The notes beneath the pieces were generated by a model. That model searched no databases. It was not told the DNA's origin and saw nothing but the letters and a program-made list of their open reading frames with translations. Below, piece by piece: positions 1-8,438 of a stretch of 46,010 nt of DNA. The stretch is from 2-01-FULL-44-17 sp036517175 (lineage in GTDB: Bacteria > Patescibacteriota > Minisyncoccia > 2-02-FULL-40-12 > IGHO2-01-FULL-4-A): positions 1 to 46,010 of the forward strand of contig DATDXQ010000001.1 in NCBI GenBank assembly GCA_036517175.1, read 5' to 3'. Both the position numbers and the translations under genes were made by a program. Position 1 is the stretch's first letter. The number at the start of each line of letters is the position of its first letter.

Positions 1-1162
1 TTTGGCAATTGCCAGAACTGGGGGTTGGCAAAGATCCGCAGGCCGTCTGTACAGTTGCTACACTGGTTGATGTGTTGGTACAATTCCACCAAAAACTGTA
101 GTTAATTGTACCTGTAGCTGTGCCTCCGACGGAGGCGGATAATGTAGAATTTACTGGGGATAAGCCAGAATTAGGATTGGCAGTAAAACCGACTGAAAGT
201 GTTTGCGCATTGACTGTGATCGGTGTAGTAGTCTGGCAATTCATAAAAGAAGCGCGTACATTTGTAGTCCCCTGACCTACGCCGAGATATGAAGCAACAT
301 TGTTACCACACTCTACGTTCGATAAGCTAGCCACCGATGGATTATCGGAAGTCCAAACCTCACCACTACACGATAGCGGTTGCGGACCGTTTCCATCGTC
401 ATAGGCTAAAGAAAAATAAGCTGTTTCACCAACATTAATTGTTGATGCTCCAGTCGGATAAACACTGAGGTCACCCTGGCAGGAACCAGGTGGACCAGAA
501 CTAGTTGGTGTCGGAGTGGGGCTAGGGCCTGCACAAGTCCATTCTGATTCACAAACCTGATATGGAACCTGATTTCCTATGCCATCAGTGTAGTAATAAC
601 TTGTACCACCCGTGCCGTCAGGACCTCTACATTCAAAATCCTCGCATGACCAATTAAAACTACCACACTCTACAGGATCACATTGGGGAGGATACTGTGA
701 CGCTACCGCGTAAGCTTCACAGGTTGTGCTCTCAGAGGCAGTACCACATTGGTTAGAGACCTCGGAGGTTAGGACTTCACAATCATAATAAAAACAGGCA
801 TTAACAACATCGTAACTTGAGCTACAAGCATAAACAGCCGGAGCTGTTGTGGTGCAAGCGTAATAACAGCTTGCGTTTTCAACCAAACCACCAGTCAGTC
901 CCAAACAACCACTGTATGTAGTATTGCCATACGTACCATCTGTATTAGGTGTTGGATCATTGTATGCCCCGCAGATTGGATCGCCAGGGTAAGGAGGCTG
1001 CCCAGAATTTTGATCGACAGTAGCTGGATCGCCATATCCACACTGAGTGACCGCACGTACTAAATTAATATCTAATAAAAAATAAACCGACAAACCCAAA
1101 AACAAAATCACCACAAAAGTAGTTCCCAATGGTCTTTCTCGAAAAAGATTCTTATTTAGCAT
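1..1162 (-). CDS. Cys-rich secreted or membrane-anchored protein, C-terminus beyond window
   Basis: The minus-strand frame is open from an ATG at 1162 to the window edge (about 387 codons), so only the N-terminal part is present. It starts MLNKNLFRERPLGT, followed by a hydrophobic segment (about residues 12-30, TFVVILFLGLSVYFLL) that acts as a signal or anchor. Then comes a stretch very rich in Cys, Tyr, Gly, Thr and Ser, with many spaced cysteines (for example ECGSFNWSCEDFECRG), a Thr/Pro linker (PSPTPTPTSS), and two Ig/BIG- or PKD-like stretches (SVYPTGASTINVGETAYFSL and the later VGFTANPNSGLSPVNSTLSA). Many disulfides or an extracellular location are inferred. No catalytic motif is visible. 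There is no clear Shine-Dalgarno sequence. It is divergent from the secreted protein at 1269. It could be a surface adhesin, but no specific function can be assigned. Confidence 0.75.
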   Translation of the reverse strand, partial: MLNKNLFRERPLGTTFVVILFLGLSVYFLLDINLVRAVTQCGYGDPATVDQNSGQPPYPGDPICGAYNDPTPNTDGTYGNTTYSGCLGLTGGLVENASCYYACTTTAPAVYACSSSYDVVNACFYYDCEVLTSEVSNQCGTASESTTCEAYAVASQYPPQCDPVECGSFNWSCEDFECRGPDGTGGTSYYYTDGIGNQVPYQVCESEWTCAGPSPTPTPTSSGPPGSCQGDLSVYPTGASTINVGETAYFSLAYDDGNGPQPLSCSGEVWTSDNPSVASLSNVECGNNVASYLGVGQGTTNVRASFMNCQTTTPITVNAQTLSVGFTANPNSGLSPVNSTLSASVGGTATGTINYSFWWNCTNTSTSVATVQTACGSLPTPSSGNCQ

Positions 1163-1207
1163 TCGTCATTTAATTTTATCACAGCCAGAATATAACATTA
1201 TCAACAC

Positions 1208-1236
1208 TTGCTTTTTTTATAAAAATATGATTTAAT
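1208..1236 (+). promoter_or_regulatory. Putative sigma-70 promoter for the secreted protein at 1269
   Basis: TTGCTT (1208-1213), a 17-nt spacer and TTTAAT (1231-1236) lie just upstream of the 1269 start. This leaves a leader of roughly 25 nt that contains the ribosome binding site. Confidence 0.45.
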
Positions 1237-1268
1237 ATTGATAGCTTAGATACACATTGGAGCAAGGA

Positions 1269-3446
1269 ATGAACCTTAAAAAAACAAGTATTCCGGCCAT
1301 ATTTTTACTTTTTGCCGGCCATTCGTTATTCGCTCAAGGTCCAATAGAAGTTGGCCATAGTATCATAATGACCGTCGCCTCTAGGCCTGTTCAAAAAAAT
1401 GTTTACACAGTCGGAACTTATGTAAATGGAACTTGGTTCTTATCAATTGGGAACAATAATACTTTCTCGATATATGCGCTTGATACCCAATCGAATTTGG
1501 TTTTAGACAACAACAATCCATTGATACCAAATAATCAGCAAATCTATTTAAGAAACATCTATTCAACTTCTACAAATCTTTACTTCTCAACCACACCTAG
1601 CGAAATTTTGCACCCAACTTTCTTTAAATATGACTGGCGACAGCGTTCTCTTTCAAGACAACTAAGCCCAGGAGATAAAATAAAGATAAAATTTGAGGAC
1701 AATATTGCTGATGCTGAAATTATATCGAGAAATCATGCACTTATAGAAAAAGGTGGTTCTGAAATAGCTATATTAAAATTAAAAATTAATCAAATAGAAA
1801 GTTTTGGTTTGTATAGAGTAGGTATTAGCCCACTAGAAAACTTAATACACATACCAGCCTCTATTGGCAACGCTGCTTATTTTTGGCCATTCAGTTGGGA
1901 TGGAAATTGGCTAACTTACATATCTACCAATCCTCCTGGGTTGGCAAGATATTCTAAGAATGGTCAGCTTGAACGAATTACTTATGACAGTCAGATAATT
2001 GATGGCGAAACCGTGTCAGGACAGGAAACTTCGAGTTTTGATCTAGATCCGGTTACCAATGAGTTCATTTACGGCTATAAACTGGCCGACGGCAGAAGCC
2101 GATTTGCTCGCATTAGCAATGGGCAAATAAATGTGTTCTATAGAAATGACAATGCACAAATTCAACCGGACTTCAGATTCCGAAGCTTCATGTTTGGAGC
2201 ACCATACTTCTTTGATCTAGTCTCCCTTCCTTCTAGCAAGACTGGGATCGCCCTATTGGGACCAAATAATGACATGAGAGTTGTAACCCCTGATGGAATT
2301 TTACCGGACGGAAATCCATCACCTGGATTTGCCCCCTACCTACCAGTTGCAAACCTATCAAACGGATGTGGAGCGCTTATCGCCTCCGGCGATACTCTCT
2401 GGAGAGCCGAGGTACCTTATGTAAAGGAATACCCTAAGCAGGCCATTCCTGCCGGACTGCCGATTACAATAAAAGGGTGCAACCTTGGCGGTTACCAGGG
2501 ATTAAGCACCAAGATTATTGATCAAGACGACAGATCGCTTGCCATAAGTCTGGCAACTGCCGATTCTGTTACATTCGTTGCCCCATTTTACGAGGGCACA
2601 TATTCATTAAAACTTACTGTCGGCAAAGTTGAGGCGCTGCCATTCAATATATCGGTAGTTGGGCCTCCGCAGCCACCCCCAAGAATTGACAGTATTACTC
2701 CGGCAACAAATGTTGCCGGCAGCGTAGCAGCTGGAGGGTTCATGACTGTGCTTGGAAAAGATTTTTGCAGTAACCAAGCATATACTGCAACAAATACCCC
2801 TTGGCCCACGACCTTGGGCGACGCCAAATTAATTGTTGATGCTGCAACAGTACTACCACTACATTATGTTGGGCCTTCTGGAGACAGTAAGAACTGTCAG
2901 ATAAACGCCCAATTGCCATGGGAAACAAACAGCGGCACACATACGGCAAATATTTCAGTAGTCAGCCCGAGTGGCAAAGTACTGGTTAGTCAACCATTCC
3001 TATTTGAAAGCGTACTTATAAGGCCGACATTTTTCTCGGCTCCACCGGCTTATCCGGTGCTGCTTCAAATATATGATCGCGGGTATTCACTGATGAGCGA
3101 TCTCAATCCGGCACGTCCCGGAGAAGTATTAATAGGCTACGCCGATGGATTCGGCAAAACGAGTCCGCCAATGCTTACTGGACAAGCGTCCAGCTCTCAA
3201 GGAGGATTCTCTGAAGTAAGGGCTTCGGTAAGCGCATATCTTAACTCGTGTGTTCAAAATCAAAATATATGTAATTCGACACCAGCAGAGGTTCTGTGGG
3301 CAGTAAGCTACCCCCAAAGCCCAGCAGGATACATGATTGCAATCAGAATTCCTGATATTGTAATCGAGAATAACAAAACATACTACTTAAGCATCTGGGT
3401 AGACAAGATAGCAGCCCAGGACATGAAACTATTTTTAGAAAAGTAA
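1269..3446 (+). CDS. Secreted protein with TIGR03437-like C-terminal region
   Basis: The start is set at ATG 1269 because GGAG/AAGGA lies directly upstream; an in-frame TTG at 1257 would put the ribosome binding site inside the gene. The protein has 725 residues. A Sec signal peptide (MNLKKTSIPAIFLLFAGHSLFA, cut before QGP) precedes a long region without recognised motifs (about 25-460) that may be a beta-propeller-like repeat domain. From about residue 470 the pattern (SITPATNVAGSVAAGG, FMTVLGKDFC, WPTTLGDAKLIVD, CQINAQLPWE) matches the TIGR03437 domain known mainly from Acidobacteria, where such proteins are exported. The gene stands alone with its own promoter and terminator and is convergent with the pilus cluster. 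An extracellular adhesive or structural role is likely. The acidobacterial flavour suggests lateral transfer, which is inference. Confidence 0.8.
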   Translation: MNLKKTSIPAIFLLFAGHSLFAQGPIEVGHSIIMTVASRPVQKNVYTVGTYVNGTWFLSIGNNNTFSIYALDTQSNLVLDNNNPLIPNNQQIYLRNIYSTSTNLYFSTTPSEILHPTFFKYDWRQRSLSRQLSPGDKIKIKFEDNIADAEIISRNHALIEKGGSEIAILKLKINQIESFGLYRVGISPLENLIHIPASIGNAAYFWPFSWDGNWLTYISTNPPGLARYSKNGQLERITYDSQIIDGETVSGQETSSFDLDPVTNEFIYGYKLADGRSRFARISNGQINVFYRNDNAQIQPDFRFRSFMFGAPYFFDLVSLPSSKTGIALLGPNNDMRVVTPDGILPDGNPSPGFAPYLPVANLSNGCGALIASGDTLWRAEVPYVKEYPKQAIPAGLPITIKGCNLGGYQGLSTKIIDQDDRSLAISLATADSVTFVAPFYEGTYSLKLTVGKVEALPFNISVVGPPQPPPRIDSITPATNVAGSVAAGGFMTVLGKDFCSNQAYTATNTPWPTTLGDAKLIVDAATVLPLHYVGPSGDSKNCQINAQLPWETNSGTHTANISVVSPSGKVLVSQPFLFESVLIRPTFFSAPPAYPVLLQIYDRGYSLMSDLNPARPGEVLIGYADGFGKTSPPMLTGQASSSQGGFSEVRASVSAYLNSCVQNQNICNSTPAEVLWAVSYPQSPAGYMIAIRIPDIVIENNKTYYLSIWVDKIAAQDMKLFLEK

Positions 3447-3477
3447 AAAACAACCCCGTCACAGTACGGGGTTTTAT
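3445..3477. terminator. Bidirectional rho-independent terminator
   Basis: An 8-bp stem AACCCCGT/ACGGGGTT (3452-3459, 3466-3473) with a 6-nt loop is followed by a T-run on the plus strand. On the minus strand the same stem is followed by GTTTTTT. It can end both the secreted-protein gene and the converging pilus transcript. Confidence 0.8.
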
Positions 3478-3505
3478 TTATTATAAAACAAGTTCTCACA
3501 TCAGC

Positions 3506-3527
3506 GCGCCCTTGAAGGCGCTTTTTT
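3506..3527 (+). terminator. Second rho-independent terminator
   Basis: GCGCC/GGCGC stem (3506-3510, 3517-3521) with a 6-nt loop, followed directly by TTTTTT on the plus strand. It backs up the first terminator. Confidence 0.6.
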
Positions 3528-3580
3528 GTGCCTGAAATATACTCTCCAGACATACCAAAAAAGAGAGCGTAATTGCAAAT

Positions 3581-4363
3581 CTACTTGGGTTGATAAAAAG
3601 TTATGGTAACAGCAGGATTGTCACCGCTACCGACAAGTTCCCATTTTATCATAACGCCAACACTGCCCCTTGAGGCGGTGGCAAAAACAGTTGACGTGCC
3701 GGGTGGAATATCCGGTCCGCGCCTCCAACCGTTTTGATCAAAAAAATCATTAAATGCCTCGCGATTCTCGGCAAGGTTCAGGCGGCTCTTATATGACCTG
3801 ATGAAACTTATTTTTGAATCTGAATCCTCCCTTGAATCCATAAAACTAACTCCACGCTCTCTTGGAAAATCATCAGGATATTTCGATATGGAATAGGCCT
3901 CTCTAAATGGCTGCTTCAAAAATTCGATGGCAACACCCGTCAAACCGTTGCTAGAATCAGGATCAATTGTTATTGTAATTTTCTCTCCAGATAAATGATT
4001 GCTTGCATTTAAAATAACCTGAGTAGAGTTATCGCCAGCCTCTAATACTACCCACTTTTCTTCTCCAAAGTATTGCTTATACGCGCTCTCTACCGCTTGG
4101 GCAGTTTGGCTTGAATTATATAAGTAACTGACTCTCAGTATGTTATCGTAAGGATCAACATATTTGCTCGCATTCCCCGATAAGCCGACAGGTAGGGCAA
4201 CTGGCAAAAAAGGAAGCACATCTTTTTGAGTTATTTTTGTTTGTATTAAATCAAAACCCTTTGGCTTGAACCCTGGCAACAAGTTACTAAAAAACAAAAC
4301 AAGAACAACAACCACCACCACTACAATCGCACCGATAATCTTTGTTATTTTATTATAATTCAT
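3581..4363 (-). CDS. Membrane-anchored hypothetical protein at the end of the pilus cluster
   Basis: This 260-residue protein begins MNYNKITKIIGAIVVVVVVV, a single N-terminal membrane helix (about residues 8-30) after a short basic start. The rest is a soluble, probably extracytoplasmic domain of mixed alpha/beta composition with no cysteine cluster. I recognise no family. It lies about 60 bp beyond the PilX-like gene, on the same strand, and is the last gene before the bidirectional terminator, so it is likely co-transcribed with the pilin genes. Its fusion of one helix to an outside domain fits an accessory surface protein, but this is inferred from context only. Confidence 0.75.
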   Translation of the reverse strand: MNYNKITKIIGAIVVVVVVVLVLFFSNLLPGFKPKGFDLIQTKITQKDVLPFLPVALPVGLSGNASKYVDPYDNILRVSYLYNSSQTAQAVESAYKQYFGEEKWVVLEAGDNSTQVILNASNHLSGEKITITIDPDSSNGLTGVAIEFLKQPFREAYSISKYPDDFPRERGVSFMDSREDSDSKISFIRSYKSRLNLAENREAFNDFFDQNGWRRGPDIPPGTSTVFATASRGSVGVMIKWELVGSGDNPAVTITFYQPK

Positions 4364-4426
4364 AATTATTATCTACTATCTTATTTTAGCACAACCACAA
4401 CAATCCGGAATCCACAGTTAAAAAAA

Positions 4427-4816
4427 TTAAAAACTAGCCTGAAAGGCCCGACTCACACCTTGGAAAGTACCGATTGACTTAACTGGGGAGATTAAACATT
4501 CTGCCTCAACAAAAGCCAAGCCCGTATTGCCGTTTATAAACGTTGCCCCGTTTGACATGACCGGTCTTGCCACCGAACCCTTTCGACTTACATATAAACA
4601 CCATTCTATTGCACTCTCTGAAGCATATGCAGCAGCAGCAGAACGCTTAACGTCTGCAGCTATTCTTAGCTTAGGTATAAAAATAAGCGACAAACTAAAA
4701 ACAATGGAAAGAATTATGCCAATCAAGAGCACTGAAATTATCATAACCACACCGGACTGGTCATGAATCCATTTATTGTTAATATTATTTTTAATATTTT
4801 GTATTTTACTTTTCAT
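4427..4816 (-). CDS. PilX-like pilus assembly protein
   Basis: The protein has 129 residues. After a basic leader of about 20 residues comes a hydrophobic helix (GVVMIISVLLIGIILSIVFS) and then an alanine-rich amphipathic stretch (KRSAAAAYASESAIEWCLY). This is the layout of the PilX N-terminal region: prepilin-like, but without the GFTLVE cleavage motif. Family members take part in minor pilin complexes. Only 3 bp separate it from the preceding pseudopilin, so it is probably translated from the same message. The downstream part is short compared with classical PilX, leaving room for another small pilus-associated protein. Confidence 0.65.
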   Translation of the reverse strand: MKSKIQNIKNNINNKWIHDQSGVVMIISVLLIGIILSIVFSLSLIFIPKLRIAADVKRSAAAAYASESAIEWCLYVSRKGSVARPVMSNGATFINGNTGLAFVEAECLISPVKSIGTFQGVSRAFQASF

Positions 4817-4819
4817 GAT

Positions 4820-5347
4820 TTAATCGCTTAAAAATCTCTGCGAAAGAGTTGTTTGAAAATTAATTACAGCCTGCTGCTTGGTTTTAGAACTTCTTACAGA
4901 ACCAAAAACAATAACCCTAGGCTGTCTATCATCGTTTACGGCATTTCCGGTAATACAGAACTTGATATTAGTGAACTCAACAGTATTAGAACTCACGATA
5001 GTATCGCTACCTCCAGCATTCCGATGTATCGCATTGCCAGACAGAGAATAAGTAATACTGCCGTTTATTGGGTGGTTTAGACTAAGCGATAAAGCAGGTG
5101 CAGAGGGACAGTTCGTGACACCACTGGTTATTTGACTAACTCTTACCTCTTTTGCCATAGATTCTAGTATGAAAGCAGCATTGTCTTCCGTTTTTTGCAG
5201 ATTGAAGGCACGTCTCTGTAAATTTAGAGAACTGACAAACACACCGCCCATTAAAACCATAATCACAGAGAACACAAAAATCACTAACAATGTTTCTACA
5301 AGGGTAAATCCGTTATTATTTTTTATTATACGCTCTATATATTTCAT
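4820..5347 (-). CDS. Minor pseudopilin, PilW/PilJ-like
   Basis: The class III prepilin leader MKYIERIIKNNNG is cut before FTLVETLLVIFVFSVIMVLM, with the conserved Glu at mature position 5 and a long hydrophobic helix. I use ATG 5347. An upstream in-frame TTG at 5371 lies inside the preceding gene and would give an unusually long leader, and neither start has a strong ribosome site. The C-terminal part is a beta-rich pilin head (about 175 residues total) with one Cys pair. It is the third of three adjacent minor pseudopilins, which usually form the priming tip of a type IV pilus. Confidence 0.85.
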   Translation of the reverse strand: MKYIERIIKNNNGFTLVETLLVIFVFSVIMVLMGGVFVSSLNLQRRAFNLQKTEDNAAFILESMAKEVRVSQITSGVTNCPSAPALSLSLNHPINGSITYSLSGNAIHRNAGGSDTIVSSNTVEFTNIKFCITGNAVNDDRQPRVIVFGSVRSSKTKQQAVINFQTTLSQRFLSD

Positions 5348-5361
5348 TGTGTTATAGATTT

Positions 5362-5892
5362 CTAACGCCAATTAAAAAGGTGGCTCTCTGCGCTTAGTGT
5401 TTTAACCGCCCCTCCCCTTTCATTCCAACTAACCGTAACAATCACTCTCTTTTCTATATTTGCGGAAACAGTGGTAATGGTCACAGTTCTTTTAAATATC
5501 GTGTCGGGACCAGAATCATAACTGAACAACCCATTAGTTGAATCGAGCTTAAGACTTGGATTTAAACCAAGAGCAATGAGCGATTCCGAGTTCCATTGCA
5601 CTCTATATGTACCGTTAGGGATTGATGTACCAAAAGAATTGCCCAAAAACCAATCTCTATCCCTAATATTTCTAACTACTTCTAGACCCTCTTGAGCTAA
5701 TCCGCTTGCTACAAAGCTGTCGCCCACGAAAGAAGCGCTGCGCATATTAGTAGTTAATACAAAAGATGTCGCGGTAAACGCCAAGCTAAAAATAAAGATG
5801 GATATCAACACTTCAACCAAGGTAAAACCTCGACTAGACGTAGTGAATAACTTGGTAAAATACTTAAATTTATATTTTAGAAACCTAGGCAT
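5362..5892 (-). CDS. Minor pseudopilin, PilV-like
   Basis: A 176-residue prepilin with a long basic leader ending SSRG and the cleavage/helix motif FTLVEVLISIFIFSLAFTAT. The stretch VVRNIRDRDW after the helix (ASGLAQEGLEVVRNIRDRDW) is typical of PilV/PulI-like minor pilins of CPR and Gram-positive bacteria. Its 3' end reaches the region of the next pseudopilin's start, which indicates tight co-translation. Substrate of the prepilin peptidase encoded at 6936-7724. Role in pilus priming is by family analogy. Confidence 0.85.
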   Translation of the reverse strand: MPRFLKYKFKYFTKLFTTSSRGFTLVEVLISIFIFSLAFTATSFVLTTNMRSASFVGDSFVASGLAQEGLEVVRNIRDRDWFLGNSFGTSIPNGTYRVQWNSESLIALGLNPSLKLDSTNGLFSYDSGPDTIFKRTVTITTVSANIEKRVIVTVSWNERGGAVKTLSAESHLFNWR

Positions 5893-5899
5893 TTTTATT

Positions 5900-6454
5900 T
5901 TAATTATTAATTAAGTTTATGCGCCCCGTAGGATAAACAACGACATCCGTGCAAGACTGCTGATTGCAATTTACTTGTCCTCTTAACTCAATTGTTATCG
6001 TAATCGGATTACCAGTTAGTAACGGATTATTGTTTATGTAGGTTTTAGGATCAGGAGATTCAAAAAAAACATCAGAAAAAGCAGAACGAATCTGCATGTT
6101 GGAGTTTGGCAGATTTTTGGTTTCAACAATCAGATCGACACCAGCTTGGTAATTGTGATTGGAGTTTTGACACTGAGTAATTCCGCCACCCAAAACGCCT
6201 GCATATAAAATATAACTAGTAATAGTATTGTAATGAATACCATAACCACAAACACTGGCTCCCTGAAAACGACTACCAGCGAAAGCCATAGCCTGCATTC
6301 TTCTGACATCAGATTCAACAACACTTGCTACTTGGCTTCTGCCTATCCTGTTTTTTGGAAATGCACGAAAATTTAAAATCAAAGCCACTGAAAAAGTGGC
6401 AATGATTGCACATACAATAATTACTTCGACTAGAGAAAATCCACGGTTCAACAA
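5900..6454 (-). CDS. Minor pseudopilin, GspH/FimT-like
   Basis: A 184-residue pseudopilin with an unusually short leader: MLNRG precedes FSLVEVIIVCAIIATFSVAL. The start must be TTG at 6454 (or the adjacent TTG at 6451) because an in-frame TGA lies just upstream. Residues 45-60 (DVRRMQAMAFAGSRFQG) match the GspH/FimT pattern after the helix. Three or four cysteines in the head could form disulfides (CGYG, QCQNS, NCNQQSC). First of the three minor pseudopilin genes. Confidence 0.82.
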   Translation of the reverse strand: MLNRGFSLVEVIIVCAIIATFSVALILNFRAFPKNRIGRSQVASVVESDVRRMQAMAFAGSRFQGASVCGYGIHYNTITSYILYAGVLGGGITQCQNSNHNYQAGVDLIVETKNLPNSNMQIRSAFSDVFFESPDPKTYINNNPLLTGNPITITIELRGQVNCNQQSCTDVVVYPTGRINLINN

Positions 6455-6525
6455 GGATTCGACTCATAGCCCCCAACTTATAAACAAAAAACAATTTATA
6501 TTAAGCTGGTCAGCCGATAAGCCAG

Positions 6526-6939
6526 TTATTGATACTTTGCATCTATTAAGTCGTTTTCTTTAATTACTTTTTTATACAAATCAACTTCATCAACTTCAGT
6601 TCCATTAACATAAAATCGCCAAGAAAAACCATTTATATAATTAACATCATCTCCAATCTTTAAAACCTGTGAACTTCCCTCTTTATCCACAAAATAAAGG
6701 AAATCAAAATGGTCGTGGACAGAAGCAGAGTAGATTGCCTCCAATAATGTTAGTCCAAAAACAGCACTTCCTGAAAATTCACGAACGTTACCTTCTCCAA
6801 AATACAAAATTAGGCGGGCAGTTCCAGGTTCAACTTTTTTTTGATCATCTATGTCTATGTTTATAAAAAACAGAGATATGCCTAAAACAATAACCAGAAC
6901 AACCAACCCCACTAATTTTTTTATAGAATTATTTTTCAC
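6526..6939 (-). CDS. Anchored DUF4430-like (transcobalamin-like fold) protein
   Basis: The 137-residue protein has one N-terminal membrane helix (KKLVGLVVLVIVLGISLFFI) and an outside domain. Features match DUF4430, the fold of the transcobalamin C-terminal domain: a Leu-rich TLLEAIYSASV stretch, then INGFSWRFYVNGTEV, and a final KENDLIDAKYQ. The GTG start overlaps the prepilin peptidase stop (GTGA), so it is translationally coupled to pilD. In other bacteria DUF4430 domains sit on surface proteins and some bind corrinoids, but ligand residues cannot be judged here. Placement between pilD and the minor pseudopilins suggests a pilus-linked surface or binding role, which is inference. Confidence 0.7.
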   Translation of the reverse strand: MKNNSIKKLVGLVVLVIVLGISLFFINIDIDDQKKVEPGTARLILYFGEGNVREFSGSAVFGLTLLEAIYSASVHDHFDFLYFVDKEGSSQVLKIGDDVNYINGFSWRFYVNGTEVDEVDLYKKVIKENDLIDAKYQ

Positions 6940-7724
6940 TTAAAGATATGAGGAACACTGTAAAATATATAATTCAATTTTAATAACAAGCTATCGCCTC
7001 CCAACAAATAAAATATAACGCTCAGACACACAAAAAAGCCAAGTGGCAATTTAGTTTTTAGAGTTGCCCTTCTAGAAATAAGCAAAAATATCGCCCACAC
7101 AGCTCCAAAAACTATACCCAAATAAAGGATCTTGAGACCATCCCAAAAACCAAATATAAAACCCGTAGCAGCAGCGAGTTTAACATCACCAAAGCCCAAA
7201 CCCTTACCCTTCGAAAGTAACCAAACTGCCATCATTAAACAAAATAACAATATCGTACCCCAAAGATGATCTTTGTTAAACAACCACCACTTATCAAATT
7301 TGTTAAAAAAATATGCAGACATTATTGCAGCGCCCCCTACCCAAAAAATAATAATCGAATCAGGCAAAATGAGATGTTTATAATCTATTGCAGCCAGCAC
7401 TAAGGCACACTCAACAACAAATATTAAAAAGATCTGCAAAAATACATTTGACGTTATGGAGGTGCAGACAATCAAAAAAATCAATCCCGAAAAAATCTCA
7501 ACCAATGGATACGTCCAGGATATTCCTTTTCTACAATAGCGGCATTGCCCTCTTAAGAACAAAAAACTGAGCACTGGAATCATATCGAACCATGCGAGTT
7601 TATTTCCGCATTTTGGACACATTGAACGGCCATTAATAAATGGCCGTCCTTTGGGAACCCTAAATATAATTACATTAACAAAACTACCGACAACGAGACC
7701 AAAAATAAATATATAAAGGGACAT
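6936..7724 (-). CDS. pilD: Prepilin peptidase / N-methyltransferase
   Basis: This 262-residue polytopic protein cleaves prepilin leaders at G|F and methylates the new N-terminus. The N-terminal domain carries the two zinc-type CxxC pairs (CPKCGNKLAWFDMIPVLSFL, then CRYC). The A24 aspartyl protease core has both catalytic aspartates: the first in AAIDYKHLILPD, the second in the GxGD motif GLGFGDVKLAAA. About seven hydrophobic segments are visible. The size is normal for the family. It lies 6 bp after the major pilin gene and overlaps the DUF4430-like gene, so it belongs to the pilus operon and serves the pilin-like proteins encoded around it. Confidence 0.95.
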   Translation of the reverse strand: MSLYIFIFGLVVGSFVNVIIFRVPKGRPFINGRSMCPKCGNKLAWFDMIPVLSFLFLRGQCRYCRKGISWTYPLVEIFSGLIFLIVCTSITSNVFLQIFLIFVVECALVLAAIDYKHLILPDSIIIFWVGGAAIMSAYFFNKFDKWWLFNKDHLWGTILLFCLMMAVWLLSKGKGLGFGDVKLAAATGFIFGFWDGLKILYLGIVFGAVWAIFLLISRRATLKTKLPLGFFVCLSVIFYLLGGDSLLLKLNYIFYSVPHIFK

Positions 7725-7730
7725 CTAGGC

Positions 7731-8291
7731 CTATGGCTGACCTGAATCGTATGTGCAATCGCTTGCAGTTGTAGTGGTACAGGTCTCCGTGGTGCCATTT
7801 TTTACAGCACCGGACCAACCAGTTGAGTTAATGTCAGCATCATTGTTTAGGGCATTCGTGTTCCTCTGCTCAAGCTCTGCCCAAACCTGCATCCTAGTTG
7901 GATTTGCAGCAGGAGTATACGCATAACCGTAACAATTGAGTGCGGCAACAACGGTTCCGTTGTAAGTTGATGTACAACCAGACGCAAGCGGGTCTACTGG
8001 AATATTTAACAAGTAGCTTGGAGATAGAGCCGTCATTACGTTAGTTGCTAAATATGAACCATTGTCATCAAAATAAAGCTCTAGGGCAGACCTAACTTGG
8101 TTTATGTCTGCGATTCTTCTAGCATCCCTAGCCTTGGCTCTGGCAACACCCAACTGCAAGAGCAGGAGAGTTGCTAATATAGAAATTATGGCAATAACAA
8201 CTAGAAGTTCGACCAACGTAAAACCACGAGAATCCTGGTGACGCCTAGACACACCACCACTAAAATCAAAAATATTTAAAAACTTCGACAC
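7731..8291 (-). CDS. pilA: Major type IV pilin
   Basis: A prepilin with the sequence SRG before FTLVELLVVIAIISILATLL, followed by ARAKARDARRIADINQVRSA, the classical type IV pilin/PulG N-terminal helix. The head contains YGYAYTPAANPTRMQVWAEL and several cysteines near the C-terminus. The listed GTG start (8291) gives a 23-residue leader; a GTG 39 nt downstream (MSRRHQDSRG) would give a more usual length, so the start is uncertain. It has its own promoter at 8384-8412 and the cleanest pilin motif of the locus, fitting the abundant subunit. Assignment as the major pilin rather than another pseudopilin is inferred. Confidence 0.85.
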   Translation of the reverse strand: MSKFLNIFDFSGGVSRRHQDSRGFTLVELLVVIAIISILATLLLLQLGVARAKARDARRIADINQVRSALELYFDDNGSYLATNVMTALSPSYLLNIPVDPLASGCTSTYNGTVVAALNCYGYAYTPAANPTRMQVWAELEQRNTNALNNDADINSTGWSGAVKNGTTETCTTTTASDCTYDSGQP

Positions 8292-8298
8292 TTTTGGG

Positions 8299-8333
8299 AT
8301 AGCTTATAGCTTACACTTATAGCTTGTAGCTCC
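8299..8333. repeat. Short direct repeat in the pilin leader region
   Basis: Two exact copies of CTTATAGCTT (8303-8312 and 8316-8325) are flanked by partial copies (ATAG, TAGCT). They lie between the pilin promoter and its start codon. Confidence 0.6.
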
Positions 8334-8383
8334 AGGCTAAATTCTAAAGTTTAAATGCTATTAGCTCATTAATGACTGATAAA

Positions 8384-8412
8384 ATTATAGTTTTAAATAA
8401 GATTTAAAACAA
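8384..8412 (-). promoter_or_regulatory. Promoter for the major pilin gene
   Basis: On the minus strand: TTGTTT (8412-8407), a 17-nt spacer and TATAAT (8389-8384). It lies in the 147-bp gap between pilC and the pilin gene, so the pilin can be expressed above the level of the assembly genes. Confidence 0.6.
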
Positions 8413-8438
8413 CAGCAAGTTATACACAACCATTCAAA

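Noticed and set aside
122..136. GCCTCC-GAC-GGAGGC palindrome in the first gene
   Set aside because: It is short and encodes an ordinary Ser/Val/Gly stretch (SASVGGTA), so it cannot be linked to the leuS/tatD element from this alone.
8420..8428. TTATACACA, a DnaA-box-like 9-mer
   Set aside because: A single copy in an AT-rich promoter region, with no cluster or unwinding element; not evidence of an origin.
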